Positions 8,999 to 18,328 of a stretch of 64,000 nucleotides of DNA are shown here, piece by piece. Under the pieces are notes generated by a model that worked only from the letters and a program-made list of their open reading frames with translations, was not told where the DNA came from and ran no database searches. The stretch comes from Candidatus Heimdallarchaeota archaeon (GTDB lineage Archaea; Asgardarchaeota; Heimdallarchaeia; JABLTI01), in the NCBI GenBank assembly GCA_018238155.1, contig JABCTZ010000036.1, forward strand, positions 124,001 to 188,000, written 5' to 3'. The translations under genes and the position numbers were made by a program. The stretch's first letter is position 1, and each line of letters begins with the position of its first letter.

Positions 8999-9562
8999 TT
9001 ATGCTTCCCCTAATTTTTCTGTGGAATTCATTAATCCTGCAATATTTGAGGGAGTAAAAAATCCATCAAAATCACCAAATCTTTGAATGTATTCAATGAT
9101 ATGATTTGAGGTTTTTGTAGGCAATGTGAAGATTTGTTTTATTCCTTCGTCTTCACTTCCAATGATCTTATCAGTAGTAAATTTTATACCTCGTGCTTTT
9201 TGTATTTCAACAACTTTTTCGATATTAGTTACCTCATAAGCAAGGTGATGCACTCGCGTGCCATATTTCTGGCAATATTTCTCAACTACAGAGTCTTCAC
9301 TTAAACCTTCACTGATAACAATAATTGGCAATGTATCAAATAATTTCAATGTAGTAGTAATAGCATTTGAATGAACAACTTTGAAGCTCTTGAACAACCG
9401 ATAAGGCAAAGCATTGCTTAGCTCCTCCATTAACTTCACACGTTCACCTATTTTTGCTCGATATGCAATATGATCTAATTTGATAATGAGATCATCAATA
9501 CCGGATTCTTTGCGATCTTTCTCATTTTTCTTAAATTCTTCTAACATTTTTTGCAACACCAA
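8999..9562 (-). CDS. VOC-superfamily protein, HPPD-like half
   Basis: This 187-aa protein has the vicinal-oxygen-chelate fold seen in 4-hydroxyphenylpyruvate dioxygenase (HPPD). Candidate metal ligands are a His in KLDHIAYR (near residue 31), a His in RVHHLAYEV and a Glu in NHIIEYIQRFG. The C-terminal pattern GFFTPSNIAGLMNSTEKL resembles the HPPD C-terminal helix that closes the active site. HPPD is about 350 aa with two VOC halves; this protein corresponds to roughly one half plus that helix. It may therefore work as a dimer, or catalyse an epimerase or glyoxalase-like reaction. The substrate is unknown. It is a single-gene unit separated from its neighbour by a hairpin. Confidence 0.7.
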   Translation of the reverse strand: MVLQKMLEEFKKNEKDRKESGIDDLIIKLDHIAYRAKIGERVKLMEELSNALPYRLFKSFKVVHSNAITTTLKLFDTLPIIVISEGLSEDSVVEKYCQKYGTRVHHLAYEVTNIEKVVEIQKARGIKFTTDKIIGSEDEGIKQIFTLPTKTSNHIIEYIQRFGDFDGFFTPSNIAGLMNSTEKLGEA

Positions 9563-9623
9563 ATAGAGATATATCTCTAACTCAATTTAAAATGCGTTGA
9601 AGTAAATATTAAAACCATCGTTA

Positions 9624-9658
9624 TAAAAAGTAAAGATGGTCCTTTGAGGAAAGACCAT
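9624..9658 (-). terminator. Probable terminator of phospholipase-like gene
   Basis: A hairpin ATGGTC/GACCAT (9636-9641 with 9653-9658), extended by TTT/AAA, lies just beyond the stop of the gene at 9673 on the minus strand. It is followed on that strand by a T-rich stretch (CTTTACTTTTTA). Confidence 0.5.
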
Positions 9659-9672
9659 TAGTAAATGCTTCA

Positions 9673-11106
9673 TTATTCTTTTGCAGATTCTATCCATTCT
9701 CCAACTTCTTCTAAATTAGGAATCAAGTTGCTTCTTTTCAGAAATTTTTTCACATGTTTATCTTTGATAGCGACTTGCACTGTTTTCCAAAGTTTACTTT
9801 GTTTCTGTTTCTTAAGATCTGCTTTGGTACGAATGCCTGCACTATAGAGAATCACCACATCATGCACACGTAATCTCCAAATTTCAAGCATTAGATTAGT
9901 TTCGATAATCATTCGTGAAATATCTTCGACTTTGAGCTGATTATAATTTAGTTTCTCCTGTAGCAGATTGACTATTTCATCTGGAGTTGTAACCAATAAA
10001 TCCAGCACTTTGTTGATTCCTATCTTTTTAAATTTGTCAGCAATTGCTTTTGTCATTTCAGCAACGTCACTGATATCTGAATTCAAAGTGATAGCTGGAG
10101 TGAATCTGGATTTTTTAGGGAATTTTAATTTTGGTTTAGCTTCAATAATTACTACTTTTTTCTCTGTCTTCAATGGGATTGCTTTAAGAGACTTTGGTAA
10201 ATTGACGGGTTTAATTTTTCCATCTTGGAGAACTTGCAAATAATATCTATCATCTTGCAAGAGAGAATTTTGTACTCTTTTTGTTTTGTAAAATTCATTT
10301 TTCATTTGTTTTGTTGTTCTCTTGCGCATTTTCTTTTCTTGGTTTTGTCGATTTCTTTCTGCTTGTGCAGATAATTTTATTCTTGATTTCGTTGAACCAA
10401 GTTTAATTTTACCTGGATCAGGATTTCCTGCTTCAGCTATTGCTTTGAGATATAGTGAAGCTGTTCCTTGAATTGCCGAAGCAATTCTTTGAGAAATCTT
10501 TGTTTTTAAGACATCATTGTATCCTTTTCCCCAATTACATTTTTGACCTTGTTCAAGGTCATAATTTTCTATCACAAAAACATACGAGTTATTCGCTTCA
10601 TTTGCAGCTTTTATAACAAAATCTTTGATTTTATTTATTTGTTCTGGAGGATTAATTACCATGTCTTTTCGTAAATCTAAGTAAATTTCTGCCGCTCCCC
10701 ATTCTGTGAAAGAATGGATTAGTCCTTCTTCTTCTGTTTGACCAGTGTGTAATGGATGATTAATATCCGCAAAATAATGACTCATGACTCCTGCAGCATA
10801 AACAGCTTTCTCCCATTTTTTATTCTTTAATGCAGATACGGTTTTATTAAACCAATCATAAACCGCTTTTGGTGCCCCACCCCATTTTTCCGGCATATAT
10901 AAAACATGGTTTTTGTAATCTTTAAAAAATTCATCTGGTGCTGTTGATCCTTCCAAAAGCCTTTCATAATATTTTAGAAAAAGGTTAGCTATATTTTCTT
11001 CTAGAAATTTTACTGCTTCAATAGCAACTCGGTGATGAATACTTCGAGTAGTACGATTTTCAAAAATTAAGTTAAATATTTTCTCATCCATGTAATCACT
11101 ATCCAA
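9673..11106 (-). CDS. Zinc-dependent phospholipase C-like domain fused to DUF4332-like domain
   Basis: The N-terminal part (about residues 15-220) of this 477-aa protein resembles the zinc-dependent phospholipase C/S1-P1 nuclease-like fold. It has His-rich metal-site motifs: RSIHHRVAIEA, VMSHYFADINHPLHTGQ and LIHSFTEWGAAEIYLDL. No signal peptide is visible, although bacterial relatives are secreted. The middle (about 235-300) is a basic, charged linker. The C-terminal part (about 335-470) resembles DUF4332, tandem helix-hairpin-helix units with motifs such as KIGINKVLDLLVTTPDE and LYSAGIRTKADL. Such units often bind nucleic acid or proteins. The combination suggests a cytosolic hydrolase tethered by HhH repeats. 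The substrate could be a phosphodiester in lipid or nucleic acid; the sequence does not settle which. Confidence 0.72.
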   Translation of the reverse strand: MDSDYMDEKIFNLIFENRTTRSIHHRVAIEAVKFLEENIANLFLKYYERLLEGSTAPDEFFKDYKNHVLYMPEKWGGAPKAVYDWFNKTVSALKNKKWEKAVYAAGVMSHYFADINHPLHTGQTEEEGLIHSFTEWGAAEIYLDLRKDMVINPPEQINKIKDFVIKAANEANNSYVFVIENYDLEQGQKCNWGKGYNDVLKTKISQRIASAIQGTASLYLKAIAEAGNPDPGKIKLGSTKSRIKLSAQAERNRQNQEKKMRKRTTKQMKNEFYKTKRVQNSLLQDDRYYLQVLQDGKIKPVNLPKSLKAIPLKTEKKVVIIEAKPKLKFPKKSRFTPAITLNSDISDVAEMTKAIADKFKKIGINKVLDLLVTTPDEIVNLLQEKLNYNQLKVEDISRMIIETNLMLEIWRLRVHDVVILYSAGIRTKADLKKQKQSKLWKTVQVAIKDKHVKKFLKRSNLIPNLEEVGEWIESAKE

Positions 11107-11319
11107 TGAATCTGCTAAGATAATTTTAAATCAATGCTATCCATTTTTGGTTATTTGCTAAAAGTATTTTCATTTAAGCTCTACAAATAGTGAAGAAGAA
11201 CCTCATGAAATTATAGAATTGGATTACAAGTAATCCTCAATTAGAAATCCTCTTATAGAAGTTTCTTTCAAAAATAACTATTAAAATCAAATGGTTTGTA
11301 ATAGGATGACTGCATAAAC

Positions 11320-11973
11320 GTGAAAAGAAAAGAATTAGTTATAATTGGAATATTGTTAACTTGCATAATTACTATACCAATAATTAATGTAAATGCCGTT
11401 GCTTACTGGCATGTTTTAGACGAAAAAAATGATGTTGTTCACTTTTATGATGAGGAATATCAAGACACAGGTGATTATCTCGATTCTGTAGATATTGTGA
11501 GTATTTCTATTGATGATGAAAATTTAATTTTGAAATTTGATGACAGACCTGCTAACAATATATTTCATGAGTATTCTTTTGATATTACTTGGGATAATGC
11601 TGCTTTCGGATGGGGAAATTCTACACAAGCCATCTATGGTGGAATTGGTAAATGGAATTCAATAACAACTCATATTACCCTTGAAAATGGGACACTAATT
11701 TATCAAAATACAACCTATCTAGAAATAATCATTTACAAAAATTCTATCATTTGTCCTATACCTGGATTTGAATATTTTGTTGATAAAGTTCCTGAGAATC
11801 TTTATGCTGTTGCAATGTACAGATCTAATGTGTCAACTCTAAATGGTGATCGTTACTATGACATTGCTAATGGGACAGTAATCTCTGGTCGTTTATCTGG
11901 CTTTTCAGCAATAATTGGTATAACCAGTCTCTTCTCAATTGTTCTATTATTTAACTATAGAAAGAAAAAATGA
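11320..11973 (+). CDS. Secreted or membrane-anchored protein, unknown
   Basis: This 217-aa protein starts at a GTG with a basic N-terminus followed by a hydrophobic signal sequence (about 7-27). The mature extracytoplasmic domain is rich in Asp, Asn, Tyr and Trp and looks all-beta. A C-terminal helix (about 191-211) ends in RKKK, a typical membrane anchor. The pattern suggests a surface protein held by its C-terminus, possibly a sugar-binding or DOMON-like beta sandwich (weak inference from DSVDIVSISIDDENLILKF). Several N-x-S/T sequons (NNT-like, QNTT, SNVS, ANGT) could be glycosylated by the AglB encoded at 61 kb. Confidence 0.72.
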   Translation: MKRKELVIIGILLTCIITIPIINVNAVAYWHVLDEKNDVVHFYDEEYQDTGDYLDSVDIVSISIDDENLILKFDDRPANNIFHEYSFDITWDNAAFGWGNSTQAIYGGIGKWNSITTHITLENGTLIYQNTTYLEIIIYKNSIICPIPGFEYFVDKVPENLYAVAMYRSNVSTLNGDRYYDIANGTVISGRLSGFSAIIGITSLFSIVLLFNYRKKK

Positions 11974-12083
11974 GCGAATGATTTTTCTCTTTTTAATTTT
12001 TCTTTTTTTCTCTACTGTTCATTTTTTAGTGCAGTAAAGCTCCCCAATGAAACCCAGTGATGATTGTTTTAGGCTTTCTAATT

Positions 12084-13073
12084 TCATTTGATAATGACCT
12101 TTTCTGGCAAATGTACAGCAAATGTACAGTGAGTATGACCATTTAAAGCAGTTTCAAAAGGTTCGATTCTTATTGGCTGCTCAAATAACTGTTCGTAATA
12201 ATCCTTATACCAACCGCCACTACACTGACAGAAGTGTTTTGAAACCTCTTGCTCCGTTCCATCTTTTATGGCTCCACGTACCCATGGGCAGAAACAAGCA
12301 TAAAACCGTTTCATTCTCTCATCATTTGTCTCGAGTAGCTTCTTAGTTTGATATGGATTTTTGGTTACAAAGATTATGTTCCCTTCTCTTTTTCCAAGAG
12401 CAGCTGTCTTGTTGTTTTTGACGTATTCAACAACATCATCATCAACAATTTGAGCAAATGCTAAAGTTCCTTCATTTCTATGTTTCTCAAATTCCTTTAC
12501 TTTTTCTAACCGTTTCTTTTCGAGAAAAGCATCTATACCAAATTCATGATAGTCCTTTCGATCCTTTTTCATATCTCCTCCTAGACCTCCATGCAAACAA
12601 GGTTTTAGCAACTCAATTAATTTCTTTTCCCCAAGTTTCTCTTCTGCACGTTTCAAAATAGCTTTTGTGAATTGAGGTTTCTTCTCCGGATGAATGCCTA
12701 ATGATGGTATGGTTAACCCAGCAAAGATTTCATCTCTAATTTCTTCACTATGCCATTCAGCTATTCTTGCAGAAAGATTATCCATTGCGTTATGTGATTC
12801 GAAAATATCTATTGTTGCTTCAATAAAATCATTTCTCTTAGTAAAGTACGCGTAATTAAATAAAGCCAATAGGAATGTTAACACATCATCCTTTTCTTGT
12901 TTAACTAAATATTCTGTATAATCTACTACTTTATTGACCTCTACAGTATCAATAGTCTGTTGTTGTTTCTTGAGATATTTTTGATATTCTTTTAAGCTCT
13001 CTAAATATTTTCCAATTTTCTTTTCATCTGCTTTTTTGTTTACTAAATATTCCCTGAATTTTTTCTCATTCAT
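12084..13073 (-). CDS. Cysteine-rich protein of unknown function (possibly DUF6144-like)
   Basis: This 329-aa protein has a helical, lysine-rich N-terminal half (1-190) that resembles an alpha-solenoid. The C-terminal part (about 255-325) carries clustered Cys and His: YACFCPWVRGAIKDG, HFCQCSGGWYKDYYEQLF and HTHCTFAVHLPEKV. Spacing CxC...CxC...HxHC suggests a metal site or redox-active thiols. The ending resembles the DUF6144 or L-2-amino-thiazoline-4-carboxylic acid hydrolase-like groups, in which a conserved C-x-F-x-V/I strand closes the domain. I am not certain of either. It stands alone, convergent with the upstream surface protein. Confidence 0.6.
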   Translation of the reverse strand: MNEKKFREYLVNKKADEKKIGKYLESLKEYQKYLKKQQQTIDTVEVNKVVDYTEYLVKQEKDDVLTFLLALFNYAYFTKRNDFIEATIDIFESHNAMDNLSARIAEWHSEEIRDEIFAGLTIPSLGIHPEKKPQFTKAILKRAEEKLGEKKLIELLKPCLHGGLGGDMKKDRKDYHEFGIDAFLEKKRLEKVKEFEKHRNEGTLAFAQIVDDDVVEYVKNNKTAALGKREGNIIFVTKNPYQTKKLLETNDERMKRFYACFCPWVRGAIKDGTEQEVSKHFCQCSGGWYKDYYEQLFEQPIRIEPFETALNGHTHCTFAVHLPEKVIIK

Positions 13074-13247
13074 CTCTATTCACATCAAATAATTTTCTAT
13101 TTCATGCTAATAGCTATTATATCTGAATTTAAACTTTCGCAGAAACTTTAGAATTCTTTCTTAAACATTTGAGAAAACATCCGCCAACCAAAAATCTAAC
13201 AAAAACCTCAAAAACTAGACAAAGTAAGTATTTTTTGAATAAAAAAA

Positions 13248-14519
13248 ATGGAGAAAATAATTTTGAAAATCAATAAAGAGATACAAGCATTCTTACAAGA
13301 ATATGCGAAGAAACGGTTTCTTGAATATGTAAAAATAGATACAACATCAGATGAAAATACCGGCACTTTTCCATCTACTGAAAGACAATTTAATCTAGCA
13401 AAAATCTTAGCAAAAGAACTGAAAGATTTGGGATTTCAGAATGTATCGATGGATGAGTTTTGCTATGTTTATGGAGATCTTCCTGCAACTAAAGGATTAG
13501 AAAAAGTTCAAGCATTTGGGTTAGTTGCTCATATGGATACTTCTCCTGCTGTAAGTGGTTCAAATGTTGAGCCTGTAATTCACAAAAACTATAATGGAAA
13601 ACCAATCAAATATCCAAAAAATAATGACATTCAACTAACAATAGAAGACTCTCCTGAATTGAAGAAATTTATTGGAATGGATATTATTACTTCTTCTGGT
13701 GATACTCTTTTAGGAGCAGACGATAAATCGGGTATAGCCGGAATTATGGCTGCAGCTGCAGCATGGCAAAAATACCCTGAATTAGAACATGGTCCAATAG
13801 TTATTTGTTTTACACCTGATGAAGAAATTGGTCATGGTACAACAAAAATAAACATGGAACGATTGCCCAACTTTTGTTATACTTTTGATGGAGGAGAAAT
13901 TGGTGAATTAGAGCTTGAGTGTTTTGATGCTTGGAAAGCGACAATTATTTTTAAGGGAGTAAGTGTTCATCCCGGCTACTCCAAAAACCTCATGGTCAAT
14001 GCAATTGAAATAGCTTGCAGATTTGCGTCTCAAATTCCTGAAGCAGAAACACCACAAAATACTGAAAAGAGAGAAGGTTTTTATCATTTATATACAATGG
14101 ATGGTAATTGTGTAAAAGCTCGAATAGTCTTTATTTTGAGAGATTTTGAGAAGGTGAATAATGAGAAAAGGATGACTTATCTAACTAAATTAAAAGAGAC
14201 TTTTGAAGAAAGATATCCTGGATTAACAATTGAATTAGATTTTGTTCATAGCTACGAAAATATGATTATCTATCTAAAAGAGCATCCTGACATTATCTCA
14301 AAAGCTGCTGAAGCAATCAAGCAAGCGGGTTTAGAATTAAATAAAACTTTGATTCGAGGTGGGACTGATGGTGCAAGATTGAGTGCTAGAGGCATTCCAA
14401 CTCCAAATATCTTTGCAGGAGGTGTTTTGTTTCATTCCTTGAAAGAATATATCCCAGTTCCTGCATTACAAAAATCTGCAGAAGTTGTTCTTTATCTAGC
14501 AAAAAATTGGGCAGTTTAG
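13248..14519 (+). CDS. pepT: Tripeptide aminopeptidase (peptidase T)
   Basis: This 423-aa member of the M20B peptidases is close to the usual 408-aa length. Di-zinc ligands are visible: His in GLVAHMDTSPA, the bridging Asp in LLGADDKSG, the catalytic Glu pair in PDEEIGHG, Asp in YTFDGGEIGEL, and a final His in VLFHSLKEYIPV. The lid-domain histidine lies in GVSVHPGYSKNL. It removes the N-terminal residue from tripeptides in the cytoplasm, the last stage of peptide degradation. It stands alone. The ATG start has no clear Shine-Dalgarno sequence. PepT is more common in bacteria, so bacterial origin by transfer is possible. Confidence 0.93.
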   Translation: MEKIILKINKEIQAFLQEYAKKRFLEYVKIDTTSDENTGTFPSTERQFNLAKILAKELKDLGFQNVSMDEFCYVYGDLPATKGLEKVQAFGLVAHMDTSPAVSGSNVEPVIHKNYNGKPIKYPKNNDIQLTIEDSPELKKFIGMDIITSSGDTLLGADDKSGIAGIMAAAAAWQKYPELEHGPIVICFTPDEEIGHGTTKINMERLPNFCYTFDGGEIGELELECFDAWKATIIFKGVSVHPGYSKNLMVNAIEIACRFASQIPEAETPQNTEKREGFYHLYTMDGNCVKARIVFILRDFEKVNNEKRMTYLTKLKETFEERYPGLTIELDFVHSYENMIIYLKEHPDIISKAAEAIKQAGLELNKTLIRGGTDGARLSARGIPTPNIFAGGVLFHSLKEYIPVPALQKSAEVVLYLAKNWAV

Positions 14520-14735
14520 TATAATGTGGTAAAACAGCTAAATATCTCTATAAAAGTTAGAATTTAATTTCCAATATGTTCTAATCTTTACAGATTATTT
14601 TAATTTCAAATAAAACTAATATATTCAACAAGCAAAAATGATTTTTTTCTTTTTTTTAATAAATTACCTGGTTTATGAGCAAAATAGACAGTATTTTTTT
14701 ATCTAGTAAAACCACAGATACACGAGGAAAATGAA

Positions 14736-15143
14736 ATGAGAGTTGTTGAAATCGTACGAGTAGATGCTCGTGGAAGAATCACAATGCCAGCATCACTTCG
14801 AGAAACAATTGGTATTGCAGAAGGAATGCATGTAATGCTGATAGGTGATTTAGAAAAACTTGAAGTTCGACTGTTGCCTTTTGCTGATCCTGAAGCAGAT
14901 CTATATGAGCTGCATATTACACTTACTGATAAACCGGGTTCACTTGCAGAGATGGCTGCTTTTTTAGCTGAAAATAAGATAGATCTGTTATCAAGCCAAT
15001 CTAGAACTTTGAGGCGAGGTAAATCTGCAGAATGGTATCTTATAGTTGATATCTCTAAAAGTAGAAATGATTTAGAAAATGTTTGTGCTACTATTTCTGC
15101 ATCAGATGCAGCAGAAACAGCTGTCTATAAAAAATTCCAATAA
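14736..15143 (+). CDS. AbrB/SpoVT domain fused to ACT domain
   Basis: This 135-aa protein joins a swapped-hairpin AbrB DNA-binding domain (about residues 3-48: VDARGRITMPASLRETIGI) to an ACT domain (about 58-130: YELHITLTDKPGSLAEMAAFLAENKIDLL). ACT domains bind amino acids or other small ligands at their dimer interface. The protein therefore looks like a one-component transcription regulator that senses a metabolite, probably an amino acid. An archaeal TATA-like sequence and a GAGGAAA ribosome-binding site precede the ATG. The target genes are unknown. Confidence 0.85.
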   Translation: MRVVEIVRVDARGRITMPASLRETIGIAEGMHVMLIGDLEKLEVRLLPFADPEADLYELHITLTDKPGSLAEMAAFLAENKIDLLSSQSRTLRRGKSAEWYLIVDISKSRNDLENVCATISASDAAETAVYKKFQ

Positions 15144-15156
15144 AATGATAAATTGT

Positions 15157-15196
15157 GTTGAATATTAGGTCATTTTTCAACCTTTTTTCTTTCTTC
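15157..15196 (+). terminator. Possible terminator after AbrB-ACT gene
   Basis: GTTGAA and TTCAAC (15157-15162 with 15176-15181) form a six-pair stem with a 13-base loop. A run of six T follows at once. Confidence 0.35.
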
Positions 15197-15318
15197 ATTC
15201 ACTCAATTTAGGTTTTCATTCAAAACTTTTAATTATAAAAAAAAGTATTTCTTTAATGGGATACATTCAAAATGATTTATTCAATCAATATGGCTTGCTT
15301 GGAGCGTGTAAGTAAGAA

Positions 15319-16110
15319 ATGAGTAATGAAGAAAAATCATCTAAAAAAGTTAAATCAACAAAGGGTACTGCTAAAACGAAAAAAACATCAACTAGTTCAA
15401 CAAAGAAGAAAACATCCTCTTCGACTAAAAAGAAAGTAAGTAAACAACCAAAAACAAAACCAAAACAACCAAAGAAAGAGGATTTTGAAGCAGGTGGTGT
15501 TGATGATTCTCTCCTCCTAGATGGAATTAATTATATTGAGGATAACAAACTAGATACTGCTTTGGAAGCATTTGAAGATTTCACTAATAAATACCCAAAA
15601 AATCACTTCGGTTGGTATTACATCGGGTACACAAAGATGCTTCAAGATAAGAAAAAAATCGCTGTGAAGAATTTCAAAAAAGCTTCTAAATTGAATAATA
15701 CCTTTTTACCAAGTTTGTATTATGAAGGGTTAGTAGAGTTTGAAAACAATAATTTTGTTGACGCATTGAAAGTTTTTGATGGTATAATGGAGAAATTCAA
15801 TTCTGATGTAATTAAAGACAGTAATTTTAATATTCCATATTTCATTGGGATTTGCCATCATTATTTGGGTAATCTACAACGAGCAGAAGAATATTTCTTA
15901 TTTGCCTACAATATGTCTCCTGATGATCCTGTTGTGCTCTATTACAAAGGATTCAATGAATTAGCTATGAGAAATTATGATTTTGCTATGGAAACGTTCA
16001 AAAATTTATTGATGGTAGATATGAATTATCAAACTTTTTGGGATTTGGTAAAAGGCTACAGTTATTACTATCACCAAGCAGATGATAAAAAAAATTCAGA
16101 AGAAGAATAA
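15319..16110 (+). CDS. TPR protein with lysine/serine-rich N-terminal tail
   Basis: The first 55 or so residues of this 263-aa protein are almost entirely Lys, Ser, Thr, Pro and Gln, with repeats of SSTKKK and KQPKTKPKQPKK, a disordered polybasic tail like those of histone H1. Residues 65-250 are TPR-like helical pairs (ALEAFEDFTNKYPKNHFGWYYIGYTKM; AEEYFLFAYNMSPDDPVVLYYKGF). No signal or membrane segment is visible. The tail probably binds nucleic acid or an acidic surface while the repeats bind protein (inference). It lies upstream of the metallophosphoesterase, and another TPR gene follows that. Confidence 0.78.
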   Translation: MSNEEKSSKKVKSTKGTAKTKKTSTSSTKKKTSSSTKKKVSKQPKTKPKQPKKEDFEAGGVDDSLLLDGINYIEDNKLDTALEAFEDFTNKYPKNHFGWYYIGYTKMLQDKKKIAVKNFKKASKLNNTFLPSLYYEGLVEFENNNFVDALKVFDGIMEKFNSDVIKDSNFNIPYFIGICHHYLGNLQRAEEYFLFAYNMSPDDPVVLYYKGFNELAMRNYDFAMETFKNLLMVDMNYQTFWDLVKGYSYYYHQADDKKNSEEE

Positions 16111-16222
16111 TCTATCCTTCTTCAATTATTTTCTCTTTTTGAATTACATTTTTTAGAGAAGAAATTTATTTAAAGCATTTGTAGTTAGAACATCTGCTAG
16201 AAGAAGTCTTAAGAAAAAATAC

Positions 16223-18304
16223 TTGGAAGAAGAAACATTGACTACTAAAAAAATACGTTCACTCCTTTCTAATGAAGAACAAGAATTAATCAAATTAATT
16301 GGTTTCATCTCAAAAAGATATTCTTGGGAAACAAAAACACATCTCATACAAAGAGCTCAGTTGAAAAAGAAAAAGGATAAAAAAAGAACCAAATTTCTAC
16401 AAAAAATCGACTCAAAAAGAACTAAGCGTAAATATGTAGAGAGAATGAAGATACCTCTTCTTCCTTTACTTCTTAGTCAAGCTCTTACTCAAGGCATTCC
16501 TTTGAGAGAACCTCAACGAAAGAAAGGTAGCAGAGAAGAACCAAAACAATTGCTTGTTGATGTTCAAGAAAAATTCATTCCATCACAAGAATTCACTCAG
16601 TTTATTGAAGAGAATGATCTTTTCACTGAAAATGAATTTATTGAAGATTTACCTTTAAAAGACTTACAATTTATCTCCGACAAAATTTATTTACAGAGAA
16701 TAGATGCTGATAATTCTAAGATTCTCGTAAAAATGTATGTTAATTGGGGATACCTCTCTGAAGATAAATTGCCTTTATTTATTGATAAAAATGGGAATGA
16801 ACTTGCATATTGTTTAATTCATGTTTCTGATATTGAAAATAAATCGGTAGCTGTTTTCCCTTTAACACATAGATCACATTATCTTAGTGATATTGAAAAG
16901 ACAGCAGATTCATTATTTATTGGTATGATTTCTGAATTGAAACCAAATACAAAGTACAAGTATAGAATTGAATGCTATAAGAAAGAATGTTCTACCATTT
17001 TTGCTAGAACTAAATTATTTGCTTTTAGAACATCATTTAACTTGAATGAAAAAAACAAGCCAATTTTCTTCTCAGTAAGTTCAGATTTGCATGGAGGAAG
17101 AGATGGTGGATTTTTGCGTGGAAAAGTTCAAGCTTCAATACCAATAGGAAACACCGATTTAGGGCGAGTATTTCGAAGTTTGGTAGCAACAGAACAAAAA
17201 ATCACCTTTGGAGAAGGGTATTCTTTAGCTGTGGCAACTGGTGATTTAACTGAAAATGCTTTCTACAGTGAATATTGGGCTGATTTATTTACAAGATGTA
17301 GTCCTTTGTGGAATCATGTCCCTCTTTTAACCACTATTGGAAACCATGATTATTACACTGGTGGCAAAGGTCGGGGGCATGTATTGGGTGGTTTAGATGA
17401 AGATTGTCGATATTGGCATAAATATATTACAAATCCAGTTACAGGTCCAGGTGTGTTGCCTGGTCATTGGTATTCAATTGATCAAGGTAACGTTCATATG
17501 ATTTTTCTTGATACAAACGGTACTGGTTGGGGAAAATACAACATTGATTGTAATTCTGCTCAATGGCATTGGCTCGAAAATGATTTGAAAACATGGCGAG
17601 AAAAATTAGATCGAGGAGAAAAAGCCCCTGAAACCTGTCTTGTTTTCTTCCATTCGGCAATTTTTAGTTGTGGATTTTGGGGGCAAGGATTTGATTGGGG
17701 TAATGATGAAAAAGTTCAATCATACCTTACTCCCTTATTTAGAAAATATGGTGTAAGGATGGTACTCTTTGGACATGATCATATTTACCAGCGAACAAAA
17801 TGGATGAATACCCACTACCTTGTAAATGGACGTCATGGAGGAACAATGAGACCCGATTTCTTTTTCTTGAGAAACCGTGCATTATTTGATATTAATAGAT
17901 CGAGTAACAATAGAACTACAAGAGTTTATACTACATTTTATGTTCCTCCAAATAACAAACACTCTACAGATGAAGATCAAAGTGATTTTGTACTCTTCAA
18001 GAAAAAAATTCGCAATCAATTATTGAGTGAACCTACAAGCAGTTTCTTTTTCTTTGGACTTAGGAGAAATAATGTTCAAATTGGACGTATTTTTGATAAA
18101 CACAAGGAGAAAAAAGAGAAGCTTATCGATGATTTTATTCTGCCAAAGTTGGACACTCATTTATGGTTGAGAGCATTTGCTGTAGAACTGAACTCAGAAC
18201 CCAACGAAATGGAAATATTCGATATGGCATTTATTAGAATGACACCAATTGATACACAAGATAAACACTACATCTTCTCCTGCCCGGAGAAAGTAGTTAA
18301 TTGA
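16223..18304 (+). CDS. Calcineurin-like metallophosphoesterase (purple acid phosphatase-like)
   Basis: The N-terminal ~150 residues of this 693-aa protein are charged and helical. A fibronectin-like beta domain (about 155-275) comes next, followed by a metallophosphoesterase domain (about 280-560). Metal-binding motifs are FFSVSSDLHGG, VATGDLTENA, TTIGNHDYY, VFFHSAIF and LFGHDHIYQR. The order beta domain then phosphatase is that of purple acid phosphatases, but there is no signal peptide and Asp-x-His is replaced by DLH. The substrate is unknown. The start is uncertain: TTG at 16223 has no Shine-Dalgarno site, and an in-frame ATG at 16445 would lose about 74 residues. The gene runs 24 nt ahead of a TPR gene. 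Confidence 0.82.
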   Translation: MEEETLTTKKIRSLLSNEEQELIKLIGFISKRYSWETKTHLIQRAQLKKKKDKKRTKFLQKIDSKRTKRKYVERMKIPLLPLLLSQALTQGIPLREPQRKKGSREEPKQLLVDVQEKFIPSQEFTQFIEENDLFTENEFIEDLPLKDLQFISDKIYLQRIDADNSKILVKMYVNWGYLSEDKLPLFIDKNGNELAYCLIHVSDIENKSVAVFPLTHRSHYLSDIEKTADSLFIGMISELKPNTKYKYRIECYKKECSTIFARTKLFAFRTSFNLNEKNKPIFFSVSSDLHGGRDGGFLRGKVQASIPIGNTDLGRVFRSLVATEQKITFGEGYSLAVATGDLTENAFYSEYWADLFTRCSPLWNHVPLLTTIGNHDYYTGGKGRGHVLGGLDEDCRYWHKYITNPVTGPGVLPGHWYSIDQGNVHMIFLDTNGTGWGKYNIDCNSAQWHWLENDLKTWREKLDRGEKAPETCLVFFHSAIFSCGFWGQGFDWGNDEKVQSYLTPLFRKYGVRMVLFGHDHIYQRTKWMNTHYLVNGRHGGTMRPDFFFLRNRALFDINRSSNNRTTRVYTTFYVPPNNKHSTDEDQSDFVLFKKKIRNQLLSEPTSSFFFFGLRRNNVQIGRIFDKHKEKKEKLIDDFILPKLDTHLWLRAFAVELNSEPNEMEIFDMAFIRMTPIDTQDKHYIFSCPEKVVN

Positions 18305-18328
18305 TTAAAGGCAGAAAGATAAGCTCAA

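Noticed and set aside
12122..12346. 74-codon plus-strand ORF inside the cysteine-rich protein gene
   Set aside because: It is antisense to a better-supported gene and has no recognisable features.
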